Below are positions 1 to 8,497 of a DNA stretch of 64,000 bases, one piece after another (positions within the stretch are counted from its first letter, which is position 1; each line of letters begins with the position of its first letter). Origin of the DNA: Phyllobacterium sp. 628 (lineage in GTDB: Bacteria; Pseudomonadota; Alphaproteobacteria; Rhizobiales; Rhizobiaceae); contig NZ_CP050301.1 of assembly GCF_014189505.1 (NCBI RefSeq), forward strand, positions 2,239,501-2,303,500. The letters run 5' to 3'. Position numbers and translations under genes: made by a program. The notes under the pieces are model-generated. The model did no database searches, was not told where the DNA came from, and saw only the letters and a list, made by a program, of their open reading frames with translations.

Positions 1-463
1 CCTCGACAAACAGACTGTCAGAGCCGTTCTTCCGGTCAATAACGGCCTTGGTGAACAGGCTGATATATTGTTCCCGTAGCGGCTTCAGGTCAGATGCAAA
101 GGATTTGCCTTTGCCTGTATTGGCCAACAGATTCAACAGCACATCCACAGAAATTGCAGTTGCAGCATTATCGCCATGCTCGTTCAGATGATCGAGCAAT
201 GTACGGCTACCAGCATATTCGAGCAGAAGCAGATTGCCGTGCTCAGCCAGCACACGGATGGCACCATTGCCATCGTGCCAGTCCAGATAATGGACGCCGC
301 GTAATTCGTTCTCCACCCCGATCTTGTTGAGCGCCTTGACGATCGCAGGCGAACCATCCGCCAGCCGCACCTTGATGATGCGGCTGGTATGGGTTTCAAC
401 GAGCAATTCAGGAGAAGATATCTGCCATTCGGCAGGAAAGGTCTCGTGTATGCTATCAGCCAT
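1..463 (-). CDS. Aminoglycoside/hydroxyurea phosphotransferase-like kinase (3' end outside window)
   Basis: The gene reads leftwards off the window edge; about 154 residues of the N-terminal part are visible, beginning [13 protein letters not shown]. The stretch [18 protein letters not shown] followed by [13 protein letters not shown] matches the N-lobe of the APH(6)/streptomycin 6-kinase-like family (small-molecule kinases of the protein-kinase-like fold). The catalytic loop lies beyond the window, so activity cannot be judged. Its ATG overlaps the 3' end of argC by 8 bases, which suggests translational coupling with argC. Chromosomal members of this family are usually not proven resistance genes, so the substrate is left open. 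Confidence 0.75.
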   Translation of the reverse strand, partial: MADSIHETFPAEWQISSPELLVETHTSRIIKVRLADGSPAIVKALNKIGVENELRGVHYLDWHDGNGAIRVLAEHGNLLLLEYAGSRTLLDHLNEHGDNAATAISVDVLLNLLANTGKGKSFASDLKPLREQYISLFTKAVIDRKNGSDSLFVE

Positions 464-1391
464 GCTTCAACATAAGATCCAGATTTTGCACTGCCGCGCC
501 TGAAGCACCTTTGCCGAGATTGTCGAGAAGCGCCACCAGATTGACCTCTCCCTGACCCGGGGTACCCAGTACAAACAGCTTCATAATGTCCGTATCGCGC
601 AGTTCTTCCGCGTCGATCCGGACCAGACCGGCGCTTTCGGCCAACGGTACGACCTGCACGATATCTTGGCCGTCATAATGCGCCTGCAGAGCCGCATGGA
701 TGCTTTCCAATGATGCATTTCCATTGAGATCACCGGTAAAGACAGGAACTTGTACGATCATGCCCTGTGCAAAGCGGCCCACGCTCGGACTGAAAATAGG
801 ACGGCGATCCAGATGGCCATGCGTCTGCAATTCCGGCACGTGCTTGTGCTTGAGCGGCAGACCATAGAGGAAATTATTGGCGCTGATGTGCTCCGGATTG
901 GCAGGGTCTTCCATCTGCGCAATCATCTGCTTGCCGCCACCGGTATAACCGGAAACCGCATTGACAGTGATTGGATAGTCGCCGGGAAGGATACCCGCAT
1001 CGCGCAGTGGCCGCGCAAGCGAGATCGCGCCGGTTGGATAGCAACCGGGGTTGGCAACCAGACGCGCGTCGGCGATTTTCTGCCGCTGGGCATGGTCCAG
1101 TTCGGCGAAGCCATAGGCCCAGTCCGGATGAATCCGGTGCGCTGTGGATGTGTCGATAATCCGCGTCGAGTTGTGACCTTCGAGGATCGAAACGGCTTCC
1201 TTGGATGCATCATCCGGTAGACAGAGAATGGCGACGTCTGCGCCCTTCAGAAAGTCGGCACGCAATTCCTTGTTGCGCCGCTCGGCTTCTGGAATGGATA
1301 GGACTTCCAGATCGTGACGGTTTGCCAGCCGGGTCCGGATCTGCAGACCGGTGGTGCCGTGTTCGCCGTCGATGAAGATTTTCGGTTTCAT
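456..1391 (-). CDS. argC: N-acetyl-gamma-glutamyl-phosphate reductase (type 2)
   Basis: 311 residues. ArgC reduces N-acetyl-glutamyl-phosphate with NADPH to the semialdehyde, the third step of arginine/ornithine synthesis in the cytoplasm. The N-terminal nucleotide-binding segment reads [18 protein letters not shown]. The catalytic cysteine is Cys117 in [11 protein letters not shown], and the C-terminal dimerisation/substrate domain follows. The length and the GEHGTTG signature fit the shorter type 2 enzymes. It lies downstream of speB on the same strand and overlaps the kinase-like gene after it by 8 bases, so it is probably an internal operon gene. Confidence 0.95.
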   Translation of the reverse strand: MKPKIFIDGEHGTTGLQIRTRLANRHDLEVLSIPEAERRNKELRADFLKGADVAILCLPDDASKEAVSILEGHNSTRIIDTSTAHRIHPDWAYGFAELDHAQRQKIADARLVANPGCYPTGAISLARPLRDAGILPGDYPITVNAVSGYTGGGKQMIAQMEDPANPEHISANNFLYGLPLKHKHVPELQTHGHLDRRPIFSPSVGRFAQGMIVQVPVFTGDLNGNASLESIHAALQAHYDGQDIVQVVPLAESAGLVRIDAEELRDTDIMKLFVLGTPGQGEVNLVALLDNLGKGASGAAVQNLDLMLKHG

Positions 1392-1597
1392 GTTATATGC
1401 CTTTGAAGCTTGGTATTCAGTGGGTTATCGAGAAAACCGGATTCAATATAGGAACAAGGTTTTGAAAATTCAGCCCTGATGAGGCAACTGGTGTGGTTTT
1501 CGAGAACCGGAGCGCAGTGGACATTTTCGTCCATGAGCACCGGAAGCGCAGAAAATCGCATCAGGTCGCCATCAGGATGGATTGTTCCAAGCTTCAT
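1388..1597 (-). CDS. Possible 69-codon ORF bridging speB and argC
   Basis: An ATG-initiated frame of 69 codons exactly fills the gap between speB and argC. Its ATG overlaps the speB stop in an ATGA junction, and its TGA overlaps the argC ATG in another ATGA junction. I do not recognise the product, and it has no obvious signal peptide, membrane segment or cofactor motif. The double stop/start overlap is the only positive evidence. The segment could equally be untranslated spacer carrying an argC promoter. Confidence 0.22.
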   Translation of the reverse strand: MKLGTIHPDGDLMRFSALPVLMDENVHCAPVLENHTSCLIRAEFSKPCSYIESGFLDNPLNTKLQRHIT

Positions 1598-2544
1598 CGC
1601 TTGGCTTTTTTCTCCGCCAATATACCCAGATAGTACATCGCTATTGTGGCACCGGCGATGGCCGTCACATCCGCATGATCATAGGCGGGGGCAACTTCAA
1701 CAACGTCGGCACCGACAATGTTCAATTCTGTCAGGTGCCGCAGCACTGAGAGGATTTTCGCCGATGACGGGCCGCCAGCAACTGGTGTGCCTGTACCGGG
1801 AGCAAAAGCCGGGTCAAGACAATCGATATCAAACGTCAAATAGACCGGCTTGCCTGCAGTGCGCTTGACAATCGCCTTGGCGATCTCGGCAGCAGACATT
1901 TCCTCGACTTCATAGCCATAGACGATCTGCAGACCGCAATCATCCGGTGCATGGGTGCGGATGCCAACCTGAATGGAATGGGCGGGATCAATTACGCCAT
2001 CGCGGGCGGCCCGTCCGACAAACGAACCGTGGTCAATCCGCTTGCCGTCATCATACCATGTGTCCTGATGCGCATCGAACTGCACCAGCGCAACTGGCCC
2101 GTGTTTGGCTGCATGGGCTTTCAGAATCGGCCAGGTGACGAAATGATCGCCGCCCATGGACAGCAGGAACGCCCCCGATTTGATAATCTTGGCGGCTTCC
2201 CGTTCGATGATTGCCGGTGTTTTCTGATGGTTGCCATAATCGAGCAGGCAATCGCCGTAATCGATCACAGCCAGATCCTCGAAGAGATCGCGCTGGAACG
2301 GATATTGCGGGTCATTGTCAAAAATGGCCGATGCCCGCCGGATAGCCTGCGGGCCAAACCGTGCTCCCGGCCGGTTGGAAACCGCCGCATCGAAGGGAAT
2401 GCCCCAGACTACGACTTCCGCACCGTTCAAATTCTTGGTGTAACGCCGGCGCATGAACGACAACGCACCCGCATGGGTGGGGTCCGTGGCGGCACTGGTC
2501 AATGTCCGTGCAGTGAAGGCGTGATCGATAGTCTTCGAGGGCAT
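1594..2544 (-). CDS. speB: Agmatinase (arginase/ureohydrolase family)
   Basis: 316 residues. It hydrolyses agmatine to putrescine and urea, or a related guanidino substrate, using a binuclear manganese centre. The metal-ligand motifs are visible in order: GGDHFVTWPI, then VQFDAHQDTWYD, then FDIDCLDPAFAPGTGTP. The ATG is preceded by GGAG about 11 bases upstream. The distal position of argC in the same orientation links it to arginine metabolism. Family members also include guanidinobutyrase and related enzymes, so the substrate assignment is by general similarity. Confidence 0.88.
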   Translation of the reverse strand: MPSKTIDHAFTARTLTSAATDPTHAGALSFMRRRYTKNLNGAEVVVWGIPFDAAVSNRPGARFGPQAIRRASAIFDNDPQYPFQRDLFEDLAVIDYGDCLLDYGNHQKTPAIIEREAAKIIKSGAFLLSMGGDHFVTWPILKAHAAKHGPVALVQFDAHQDTWYDDGKRIDHGSFVGRAARDGVIDPAHSIQVGIRTHAPDDCGLQIVYGYEVEEMSAAEIAKAIVKRTAGKPVYLTFDIDCLDPAFAPGTGTPVAGGPSSAKILSVLRHLTELNIVGADVVEVAPAYDHADVTAIAGATIAMYYLGILAEKKAKR

Positions 2545-2582
2545 TGGATTTATAACTCCGGAGATTCTGGCACTACCAAGAT

Positions 2583-2701
2583 ACGTGGTTCGACAAGCTC
2601 ACCATGAGGGAGAGTGAGGATTGCAGGGAGCTATATTCTGCAATATTTCCGGTTACCCTTACAGCACCGTCTTCCCTCATGGTGAGCTTGTCGAACCACG
2701 T
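2583..2701. repeat. Long inverted repeat (intergenic), 29-nt perfect arms
   Basis: Two 29-base arms (2583-2611 and 2673-2701) are perfect reverse complements, with core GGTTCGACAAGCTCACCATG, separated by 61 bases. The same arm sequence recurs as another inverted pair near 57.94-58.05 kb, so it is a dispersed palindromic intergenic element. It lies upstream of speB and beyond the rpsI terminator. Confidence 0.9.
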
Positions 2702-2744
2702 ACCACATATGCAGCGACGCTATCTAAAACTCTGTTCAGCGCAA

Positions 2745-2771
2745 CAAAAAAGCGGACCCGAGGGCCCGCTT
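2745..2771 (-). terminator. Rho-independent terminator of rplM-rpsI
   Basis: In the minus-strand transcript, AAGCGG and CCGCTT close a hairpin with an inner G-U pair and a GC-rich top, followed directly by a run of six U. The G-U pair and the U tract are right only for the minus strand, so it ends the rplM-rpsI message. Confidence 0.85.
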
Positions 2772-2798
2772 TCTGTTCTGTCCAATTGAAACGCTGGT

Positions 2799-3275
2799 TT
2801 AGCGCTTCGAGAACTGGAAGGAACGACGGGCCTTCGCCTTGCCGTACTTCTTGCGTTCAACAACGCGGCTATCGCGTGTGAGGAAACCACCCTTCTTCAG
2901 AACGCCGCGCAGAGCAGGTTCGAAGTAGGTGAGAGCCTTGGAGATGCCGTGACGAACGGCACCGGCCTGACCGGACAGACCACCACCGGCAACGGTAGCA
3001 ATGATGTCATACTGACCAGCACGGTTAGAGGCAACGATTGGCTGCTGCAGGATCATCTGCAGAACCGGACGGGCAAAATACTTGCCGTATTCCTTGTCGT
3101 TGACGATGATCTTGCCGGAACCTGGCTTGATCCAGACGCGGGCAACCGCATCCTTACGCTTGCCGGTTGCATAGGCACGGCCCTTGGCATCAAGCTTCTG
3201 GACATGAACCGGTGCAGCAGCCTGCGTCGATGCGGCAGCAGTACCGAGTTCTGCGAGCGAGTTGAGCTCAGCCAT
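2799..3275 (-). CDS. rpsI: 30S ribosomal protein S9
   Basis: 158 residues. S9 of the small ribosomal subunit; its basic C-terminal tail reaches the P-site tRNA. The sequence ends with the typical [17 protein letters not shown] tail, with a terminal Lys-Arg. The N-terminal 30 or so residues (Ala/Gln-rich, with [15 protein letters not shown]) are an extension common in this group. GGAG lies 8 bases before the ATG. It follows rplM with only 2 bases between the genes, the standard L13-S9 operon. Confidence 0.97.
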   Translation of the reverse strand: MAELNSLAELGTAAASTQAAAPVHVQKLDAKGRAYATGKRKDAVARVWIKPGSGKIIVNDKEYGKYFARPVLQMILQQPIVASNRAGQYDIIATVAGGGLSGQAGAVRHGISKALTYFEPALRGVLKKGGFLTRDSRVVERKKYGKAKARRSFQFSKR

Positions 3276-3277
3276 TC

Positions 3278-3742
3278 TTATGCGCTCCTTTTGTTCTTGG
3301 AATTCAGCGCGCCAACGTCGAGGACTTCTGGTGCCTGAGCTTCATGTGGGTGATTGGAACCTGCGTAAACGCGGAGGTTCTTCATCTGGCGACGGCCGAG
3401 GGGACCACGGGGAACCATGCGCTCGATAGCCTTTTCAACGACGCGTTCCGGAAAACGGCCTTCGAGCAGCTGACGTGCAGTGCGTTCCTTGATGCCACCT
3501 GGGTGGCCGGTGTGCCAGTAGTAAACCTTGTCGGTAAACTTCTTACCGGTGAGTGCTACCTTCTCTGCATTGATGATGATGACATTGTCGCCATCGTCAA
3601 CGTGAGGGGTGAAGGTTGCTTTGTGCTTGCCGCGCAGAATGTTGGCGACGATGGAAGCGAGACGGCCGACGACGAGACCTTCGGCGTCAATCAGGATCCA
3701 CTTTTTCGTCACATCTGCTGGCTTTTGTGTAAAAGTAGCCAT
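3278..3742 (-). CDS. rplM: 50S ribosomal protein L13
   Basis: 154 residues from the chosen ATG ([11 protein letters not shown]). AAGGA lies nine bases upstream of this start; a longer reading adds seven unlikely residues. L13 is an early-assembly protein of the large subunit that binds 23S rRNA. Family signatures are [16 protein letters not shown] near the N-terminus, [10 protein letters not shown] in the middle and [18 protein letters not shown] towards the C-terminus. It is the first gene of the rplM-rpsI operon, and a sigma-70-like promoter is visible about 125 bases upstream. Confidence 0.97.
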   Translation of the reverse strand: MATFTQKPADVTKKWILIDAEGLVVGRLASIVANILRGKHKATFTPHVDDGDNVIIINAEKVALTGKKFTDKVYYWHTGHPGGIKERTARQLLEGRFPERVVEKAIERMVPRGPLGRRQMKNLRVYAGSNHPHEAQAPEVLDVGALNSKNKRSA

Positions 3743-4035
3743 TGTGTTCGTCCTTGACATCATCCTTCACTAAAGGAAGGCTTTTCTTGTTGCTTAACGT
3801 TGTGCCGATCTTGCAATCGCACAACAATGAAATGCGGCAGGAAGAGACCCACCGCAGTCGAGGGTTCAATACCGGGGCCGCTTGATCACGTCAAGCAAAG
3901 GTTTTTGTTTGATTTCAAAAATAATAAAGCAGAATCAATGTCTTAGTAAAAAGGTATTATATTACCACACATTCTCGAGCTAGGCTTTGCCGGTTTTCGG
4001 CTCGAAATACCCGTGAAACCCGGAAATTGAGGCCA
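3743..4035. other. Leader and promoter region of rplM; otherwise no gene
   Basis: The 290-base gap holds the rplM promoter and a leader of roughly 115 bases. The rest, next to the thioesterase 3' end, is AT-rich, and I see no gene in it. L13 operons are often autoregulated through their leader, but I cannot show a specific structure here. Confidence 0.5.
3866..3894 (-). promoter_or_regulatory. Sigma-70-type promoter for rplM-rpsI
   Basis: On the minus strand there is a TTGACG -35 element (within CTTGACG), a 17-base spacer and a TATTGA -10 element. The -35 agrees with the alphaproteobacterial housekeeping consensus CTTGAC. Confidence 0.65.
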
Positions 4036-4476
4036 TCAGTCCCGCGGTGGAATCGAATAGGTCGCCGTGGCATGCGCCACCAGTTCATCATTTCCCGCGC
4101 TGGTCAGAGAGATATCAACGACCGCCAGTCTTTTACCGAGTTTGAGCAGCTTTGCGGTAGCATTCACCGGTCCGAGCTCCGGCTTACGCAGGAAATTGAT
4201 GTTGAGGTTTGTCGTGACAGCCAGCGCAACCGGCCCGATCTGGGCAAGAATCGCAACATAGGCGGCGATATCGGCAAGTGCGAAAAGCGTTGGCCCGGAA
4301 ACAGTGCCGCCCGGACGCAAGTGCTTTTCCGCTGGATCGAGCCGCATTGTAGCATATCCCGGCCCTGCGCCGGTGACTGTATAGGCAATGCCGTCGGCAT
4401 TCACTTGCGGGAATTCCCGTTCAAGAAACGCCGTTAACCCTTCGACATCCAACGCAGTTCCCAAGGTACTCTCCAT
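4036..4476 (-). CDS. PaaI-family hotdog thioesterase
   Basis: 146 residues from the ATG preceded by GAGAGAA. The segment LRPGGTVSGPTLFALADIAAYVA is the hotdog helix region, and TTNLNINFLRKPELGPVNATAKLLKLGKR matches the PaaI/4HBT-like acyl-CoA thioesterase pattern (substrate loop, then basic strand). Such enzymes hydrolyse acyl-CoA esters as cytoplasmic tetramers. The true substrate is unknown. It is divergent from the secreted-protein gene next door and is not clearly in an operon. Confidence 0.8.
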   Translation of the reverse strand: MESTLGTALDVEGLTAFLEREFPQVNADGIAYTVTGAGPGYATMRLDPAEKHLRPGGTVSGPTLFALADIAAYVAILAQIGPVALAVTTNLNINFLRKPELGPVNATAKLLKLGKRLAVVDISLTSAGNDELVAHATATYSIPPRD

Positions 4477-4541
4477 CTGTTCTCTCGCGGCATTCGCTGA
4501 TATTCCTAGCCATCCGCGTCTCCTTTGCAAGGAAGCCAGTT

Positions 4542-5090
4542 ATGAAATCGCTTCGATCATTTGCCGGTTCGCTTTTTGTCATGACGATTGCCTCAGCTTC
4601 GTTTGTGGCACCATCGCACGCACAAACAGCGCCAGCGCCGCTGATTGAGCCATTCAGTCTGCCGGCAAAGCCAGTGGCGCTCAATCAGGATATTATCAAG
4701 CGCTATCTCTACAGCTTTGCCCCCGTCGGTGCTTTGATGAAAGAAGTGGCCGGGGCTGCCGTCGCACCGGAGGAAACGGCCAAGCTCGATAAGAAGGCGG
4801 CAGAATACGGTTTCAAAAACTTCGAAGATTGGGGTGAGACCACCCGAACCATCATGGTAACGTATCATTGGGCGACCAATCCCGATCCGCGCGAGGAAGT
4901 GGAAAAAGCCCTTGCCACCATTCCCACAATGCCCAACCTGTCGGACAAAGAGAAAGCCAACATGATTGACGGCTTGAAGGCAGGGCTAGCAACGGTTGAA
5001 AATGCCCGGCCGTCGCCGGAAAACCTGGCTGTCGTCAAACGCCACCTTGGTTCTATCAAACCACTCTATAATCAGTGGTCCACCCGCTGA
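4542..5090 (+). CDS. Secreted/periplasmic protein of unknown function
   Basis: 182 residues. The N-terminus MKSLRSFAGSLFVMTIASASF is a signal peptide with a likely cleavage after PSHA-Q. The mature part is mostly helical and charged, with no cysteine or cofactor motif that I recognise; the segment GFKNFEDWGETTRTIMVTYH is distinctive. Its 3' end lies just before the crotonase gene, so the two are probably co-transcribed. I assign no function. Confidence 0.75.
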   Translation: MKSLRSFAGSLFVMTIASASFVAPSHAQTAPAPLIEPFSLPAKPVALNQDIIKRYLYSFAPVGALMKEVAGAAVAPEETAKLDKKAAEYGFKNFEDWGETTRTIMVTYHWATNPDPREEVEKALATIPTMPNLSDKEKANMIDGLKAGLATVENARPSPENLAVVKRHLGSIKPLYNQWSTR

Positions 5091-5113
5091 CAGAAAACGC
5101 AATGAGGAATGCC

Positions 5114-5929
5114 ATGGGAGAAGTTCACGTCATTCGCAAGGATGAACCGATTGTCGGATATGAGCTGGCTTCGGGCGTTTTGCGCCTGACATTGCAAAAT
5201 CCGCCAGCCAACGCCCTTTCCATAGCGATGATGCAGTTGTTGCTGGATCATTTGACGGCTGCGCGCGAAGACAAGGCGGCCCGGGTGATCATCATCGATT
5301 CGGCGCAAAAGCTGTTTTCTGCGGGTCATGATCTGAAGGAACTCACCGCGCACCGGCAGGACGCCGACCGGGGGCGGGCGTTCTTCGAGCAGACCATGCT
5401 GCTTTGCGCCGAATTGATGCAGGCGATCGTTCGTCATCCCCGGCCGGTTATCGCTGCAGTTGGCGGGCTGGCTACAGCGGCGGGCTGCCAGCTTGTCGCC
5501 TCGTGTGATCTTGCCATTTGCTCGGACAAGGCGACCTTCTGCACGCCGGGTGTCAATATCGGTCTGTTCTGTTCCACGCCAATGGTTGCCCTGTCGCGCA
5601 ATGTCTCGCGCAAGCAGGCCATGGAAATGCTGCTGACCGGCGAGACCATCGACGCTTCAAGCGCACGTGAATTCGGTTTGATTAACCGGGTCGTCCCGCA
5701 GGAATATCTGAATCCGATTGTCAGGAAATACGCCCAAACCATTGCAGAAAAATCAACTTTGACCGTCAAGATCGGCAAGGAAGCTTTTTACAATCAGGCT
5801 GAAATGGGCCTTTCTGATGCCTATGACTACACCGCACGCGTGATGGTGGAAAACATGCTGGCGCGCGATGCGGAAGAGGGCATCAATGCTTTCATTGAAA
5901 AGCGTAAGCCGGAATGGACGGGTGAATAG
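5114..5929 (+). CDS. Enoyl-CoA hydratase/isomerase family protein (ECHDC3-like)
   Basis: 271 residues from the ATG preceded by GAGGA five bases upstream (earlier in-frame starts exist). It is a crotonase-fold enzyme: FSAGHDLKEL contains the first oxyanion-hole segment, and AAVGGLATAAGCQLVASCDLA the second. The residues after the second segment (KATFCTPGVNIGLFCSTPM) resemble the ECHDC3-type subgroup, whose substrate is not well defined. It sits between the secreted protein and a CoA-binding protein with two bases before the latter, so it is probably one operon. A role in acyl-CoA metabolism is inferred from the fold. Confidence 0.85.
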   Translation: MGEVHVIRKDEPIVGYELASGVLRLTLQNPPANALSIAMMQLLLDHLTAAREDKAARVIIIDSAQKLFSAGHDLKELTAHRQDADRGRAFFEQTMLLCAELMQAIVRHPRPVIAAVGGLATAAGCQLVASCDLAICSDKATFCTPGVNIGLFCSTPMVALSRNVSRKQAMEMLLTGETIDASSAREFGLINRVVPQEYLNPIVRKYAQTIAEKSTLTVKIGKEAFYNQAEMGLSDAYDYTARVMVENMLARDAEEGINAFIEKRKPEWTGE

Positions 5930-5931
5930 CC

Positions 5932-6456
5932 ATGGATCACGATCATTATCCCGATGATTACATCCATGGCATCCTGTCATCGGTCAAAACCGTTGCCATG
6001 GTCGGCGCATCGGCAAACGAGGTTCGGCCCAGCTTTTTTGTGATGAAATATCTGATGGCGAAGGGCTATCGTGTCATGCCTGTTAATCCCGGGCAGGCAG
6101 GCAAGGAGATTCTCGGCCAACTGGTCTATGCCCGCCTTGCCGATATTCCAGATACGATTGATATGATCGACATATTCCGTGCCTCCGACGCCGTGCCTGG
6201 CATTGTCGATGAAGTTCTCGCATTGAACCCGCGGCCGAAAGCCATCTGGATGCAGTTGACCGTGCGCCACGATGAAGCGGCGCGCAAAGCCGAGGCGGCT
6301 GGTATCCAGGTGGTGATGAATCGCTGTCCTAAAATCGAATATGCCCGCCTGTGCGGCGAAATCGGCTGGAGCGGCGTCAATTCGCGGGTGTTGTCGTCGA
6401 AAAAGCCGCAACTGCGTTCAGGCTTTCAAAGTTTTGGCTTGCGTCAGCCAAAATGA
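5932..6456 (+). CDS. CoA-binding domain protein (YccU-like)
   Basis: 174 residues, a single Rossmann-like CoA-binding domain. Visible signatures are KTVAMVGASANEVRPSFFV at the N-terminus, IDMIDIFRASDAVPGIVDEV in the middle and a KAIWMQLTVRH strand. The family (COG1832) binds coenzyme A and is related to the CoA-binding part of succinyl-CoA synthetase; its cellular role is unclear. It starts two bases after the crotonase stop. Confidence 0.85.
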   Translation: MDHDHYPDDYIHGILSSVKTVAMVGASANEVRPSFFVMKYLMAKGYRVMPVNPGQAGKEILGQLVYARLADIPDTIDMIDIFRASDAVPGIVDEVLALNPRPKAIWMQLTVRHDEAARKAEAAGIQVVMNRCPKIEYARLCGEIGWSGVNSRVLSSKKPQLRSGFQSFGLRQPK

Positions 6457-6518
6457 TTTGGCGTGGCGGTCACAATCCCATAGCCTGACCCAAATCAGTC
6501 ATGATAGGGAGATAAACC

Positions 6519-7805
6519 ATGGCGCATCGCGCACCCGGAATTGAAACTCTTGCCGTCCATGCGGGCGCTCAGCCTGATCCGGCAACCGGGGCACGCGCCA
6601 CGCCGATCTATCAGACCACGGCCTTTGTTTTCGATGATGCCGACCATGCCGCCTCGCTGTTTGGCCTGAAAGCCTTCGGCAATATCTATACCCGCATCAC
6701 CAACCCCACCAATGCCGTGCTGGAAGAACGCGTGGCTGCACTCGAAGGCGGCACCGCTGCGTTGGCTGTGGCATCCGGCCATGCGGCGCAGTTTCTGGTG
6801 TTCCACACGCTGATGCAGCCCGGTGATAATTTCATCGCCTCAAAGAAACTCTATGGCGGTTCAATTAATCAGTTCGGCCAGTCGTTTAAATCCTTTGATT
6901 GGCAGGTCCGCTGGGCTGAGCCCGATGATCTCGCCTCGTTAGAAGCGCAGATTGATGCGCACACACGCGCCATTTTCATTGAGAGCTTTGCCAATCCCGG
7001 TGGCATTGTCACCGATATCGAAGCGATTGCCGAAATAGCCCACAAGCATGGGCTGCCGCTGATCGTAGACAATACGCTCGCATCGCCCTATCTGATCCGG
7101 CCCATCGAGCATGGCGCTGATATCATCGTGCATTCCATGACCAAATTTCTTGGCGGTCATGGCAATTCCATGGGCGGTGTCATTGTTGATTGCGGCACGT
7201 TTGACTGGTCGAAGTCAGGCAACTATCCGCTGCTGTCGCAACCGCGCAGCGAATATAATGGCATTGTCCTGCATGAGACCTTTGGCAATTTTGCCTTTGC
7301 CATCGCCTGCCGGGTGCTGGGTTTGCGTGATCTCGGACCAGCCCTTTCGCCGTTCAATGCGTTCCAGATTTTAACCGGTATCGAAACGTTGCCGCTGCGG
7401 ATGCAACGTCATGCGGATAACGCTTTGACGATAGCCGAATGGCTGTCAACGCATCCAAAAGTGGCCTGGGTCAGTTATGCCGGACTTTCCAACGATCCTT
7501 ACCACGCCTTGCAACAGAAATACGCGCCGAAGGGCGCGGGCGCTGTTTTCACCTTCGGTTTGAAAAGCGGCTATGAAGCCGGGGTAAAACTCGTCGAAAA
7601 TCTGCAGCTGTTTTCGCACCTCGCCAATATCGGCGACACCAAGTCGCTGATCATTCACCCGGCTTCCACCACGCACCGGCAGCTCAGCGACGCACAGAAG
7701 ATTGCAGCAGGTGCCGGACCTGACGTGGTGCGGTTGTCCATCGGCATCGAGACGGTCGAGGATCTGATTTCCGATCTTGAACAGGCTCTGGCAAAGGCAG
7801 GATAA
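6519..7805 (+). CDS. metY: O-acetylhomoserine aminocarboxypropyltransferase (sulfhydrylase)
   Basis: 428 residues, full length for the Cys/Met PLP family. It makes homocysteine from O-acetylhomoserine and sulfide (direct sulfhydrylation). PLP is bound by Lys209 in IIVHSMTKFLGGHGNSMGG. The N-terminal start GIETLAVHAGAQPDPATGA and the segment TPIYQTTAFVF are typical of MetY rather than cystathionine synthases. The ATG follows AGGGAGATAAACC. The cupin gene starts 4 bases after its stop, so the two are probably co-transcribed. Confidence 0.9.
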   Translation: MAHRAPGIETLAVHAGAQPDPATGARATPIYQTTAFVFDDADHAASLFGLKAFGNIYTRITNPTNAVLEERVAALEGGTAALAVASGHAAQFLVFHTLMQPGDNFIASKKLYGGSINQFGQSFKSFDWQVRWAEPDDLASLEAQIDAHTRAIFIESFANPGGIVTDIEAIAEIAHKHGLPLIVDNTLASPYLIRPIEHGADIIVHSMTKFLGGHGNSMGGVIVDCGTFDWSKSGNYPLLSQPRSEYNGIVLHETFGNFAFAIACRVLGLRDLGPALSPFNAFQILTGIETLPLRMQRHADNALTIAEWLSTHPKVAWVSYAGLSNDPYHALQQKYAPKGAGAVFTFGLKSGYEAGVKLVENLQLFSHLANIGDTKSLIIHPASTTHRQLSDAQKIAAGAGPDVVRLSIGIETVEDLISDLEQALAKAG

Positions 7806-7809
7806 TATC

Positions 7810-8160
7810 ATGACAGTGAGCCATTTTGTCCGGATTGATTTCGGCAATATTGACCCCGAGCACGGCGCACCTGCACCTGACCGGATTATCTCGGGCGATC
7901 CGAAATTCCGTACATGGAATTGCGACGAAGCCGAAGGAGGTCTCTATGCCGGGATTTGGGAAGCAACGCCGGGCAAGTGGCGCATCGTCTATGATGAATG
8001 GGAATTCTGCCACATCCTGTCCGGCCGCTCGATCGTTACGGAAGAAGGCGGCGAGGAAAAACATCTGGAAGCGGGAGACAGTTTTGTCCTGCGTCCGGGA
8101 TTTCGCGGGACGTGGGAAGTGCTGGAAACCACGCGCAAGGAATATGTAATTAGGTTGTGA
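7810..8160 (+). CDS. Small cupin-domain protein (cupin_3/DUF861 type)
   Basis: 116 residues from the ATG with GCAGGA upstream. A single beta-barrel cupin domain: the region around KWRIVYDEWEFCHILSGRSIV and EAGDSFVLRPGFRGTWEV has the two cupin motifs, but they are poor in histidines, as in the DUF861 group (related to ureidoglycine aminohydrolase). It ends in the typical KEYVIRL strand. It directly follows metY; the function is unknown. Confidence 0.8.
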   Translation: MTVSHFVRIDFGNIDPEHGAPAPDRIISGDPKFRTWNCDEAEGGLYAGIWEATPGKWRIVYDEWEFCHILSGRSIVTEEGGEEKHLEAGDSFVLRPGFRGTWEVLETTRKEYVIRL

Positions 8161-8497
8161 ATTCGATACCAGCATTTCCTGAAGGTGTTTGGCCCTTGTG
8201 AGATTTTTCTTTGTTATCGTAAAGCCCAACTATTTCCGTCATCCTCGGGCTTGACCCGAGGACCCATGGGTGAGGAGCACCGAGATTACAACTCGTGCAA
8301 AGTGTTCCAGTAAATCGCGGCTTCAATGAAGTGAGGACGTATCTGGATACAATGGAATCTGGGACTAAGGCCTTTTCTTCTTTGCCATGGGTCCTCGGGT
8401 CAAGCCCGAGGATGACGGAGAGAGCGGTATTTGTGATCAAGGAAGAACAGCAAAGGCATGCCTTCACATCATGCGTGGTAATGCTCTTGTCATCATC
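8161..8497. other. Intergenic region between convergent cupin and P450 genes
   Basis: The gap contains the large inverted repeat described separately and no credible gene. It separates two genes that end towards each other. Confidence 0.6.
8236..8418. repeat. Inverted repeat, 34-nt perfect arms, each internally palindromic
   Basis: Arms 8236-8269 and 8385-8418 are perfect reverse complements. Each arm also contains its own short palindrome, CCTCGGGCTTGACCCGAGG, so nested hairpins are possible. The sequence differs from the other inverted repeat family in the window (2.6 kb and 58 kb). Its position between convergent genes suggests a mobile palindromic element that can end or stabilise transcripts from both sides. 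Confidence 0.9.
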
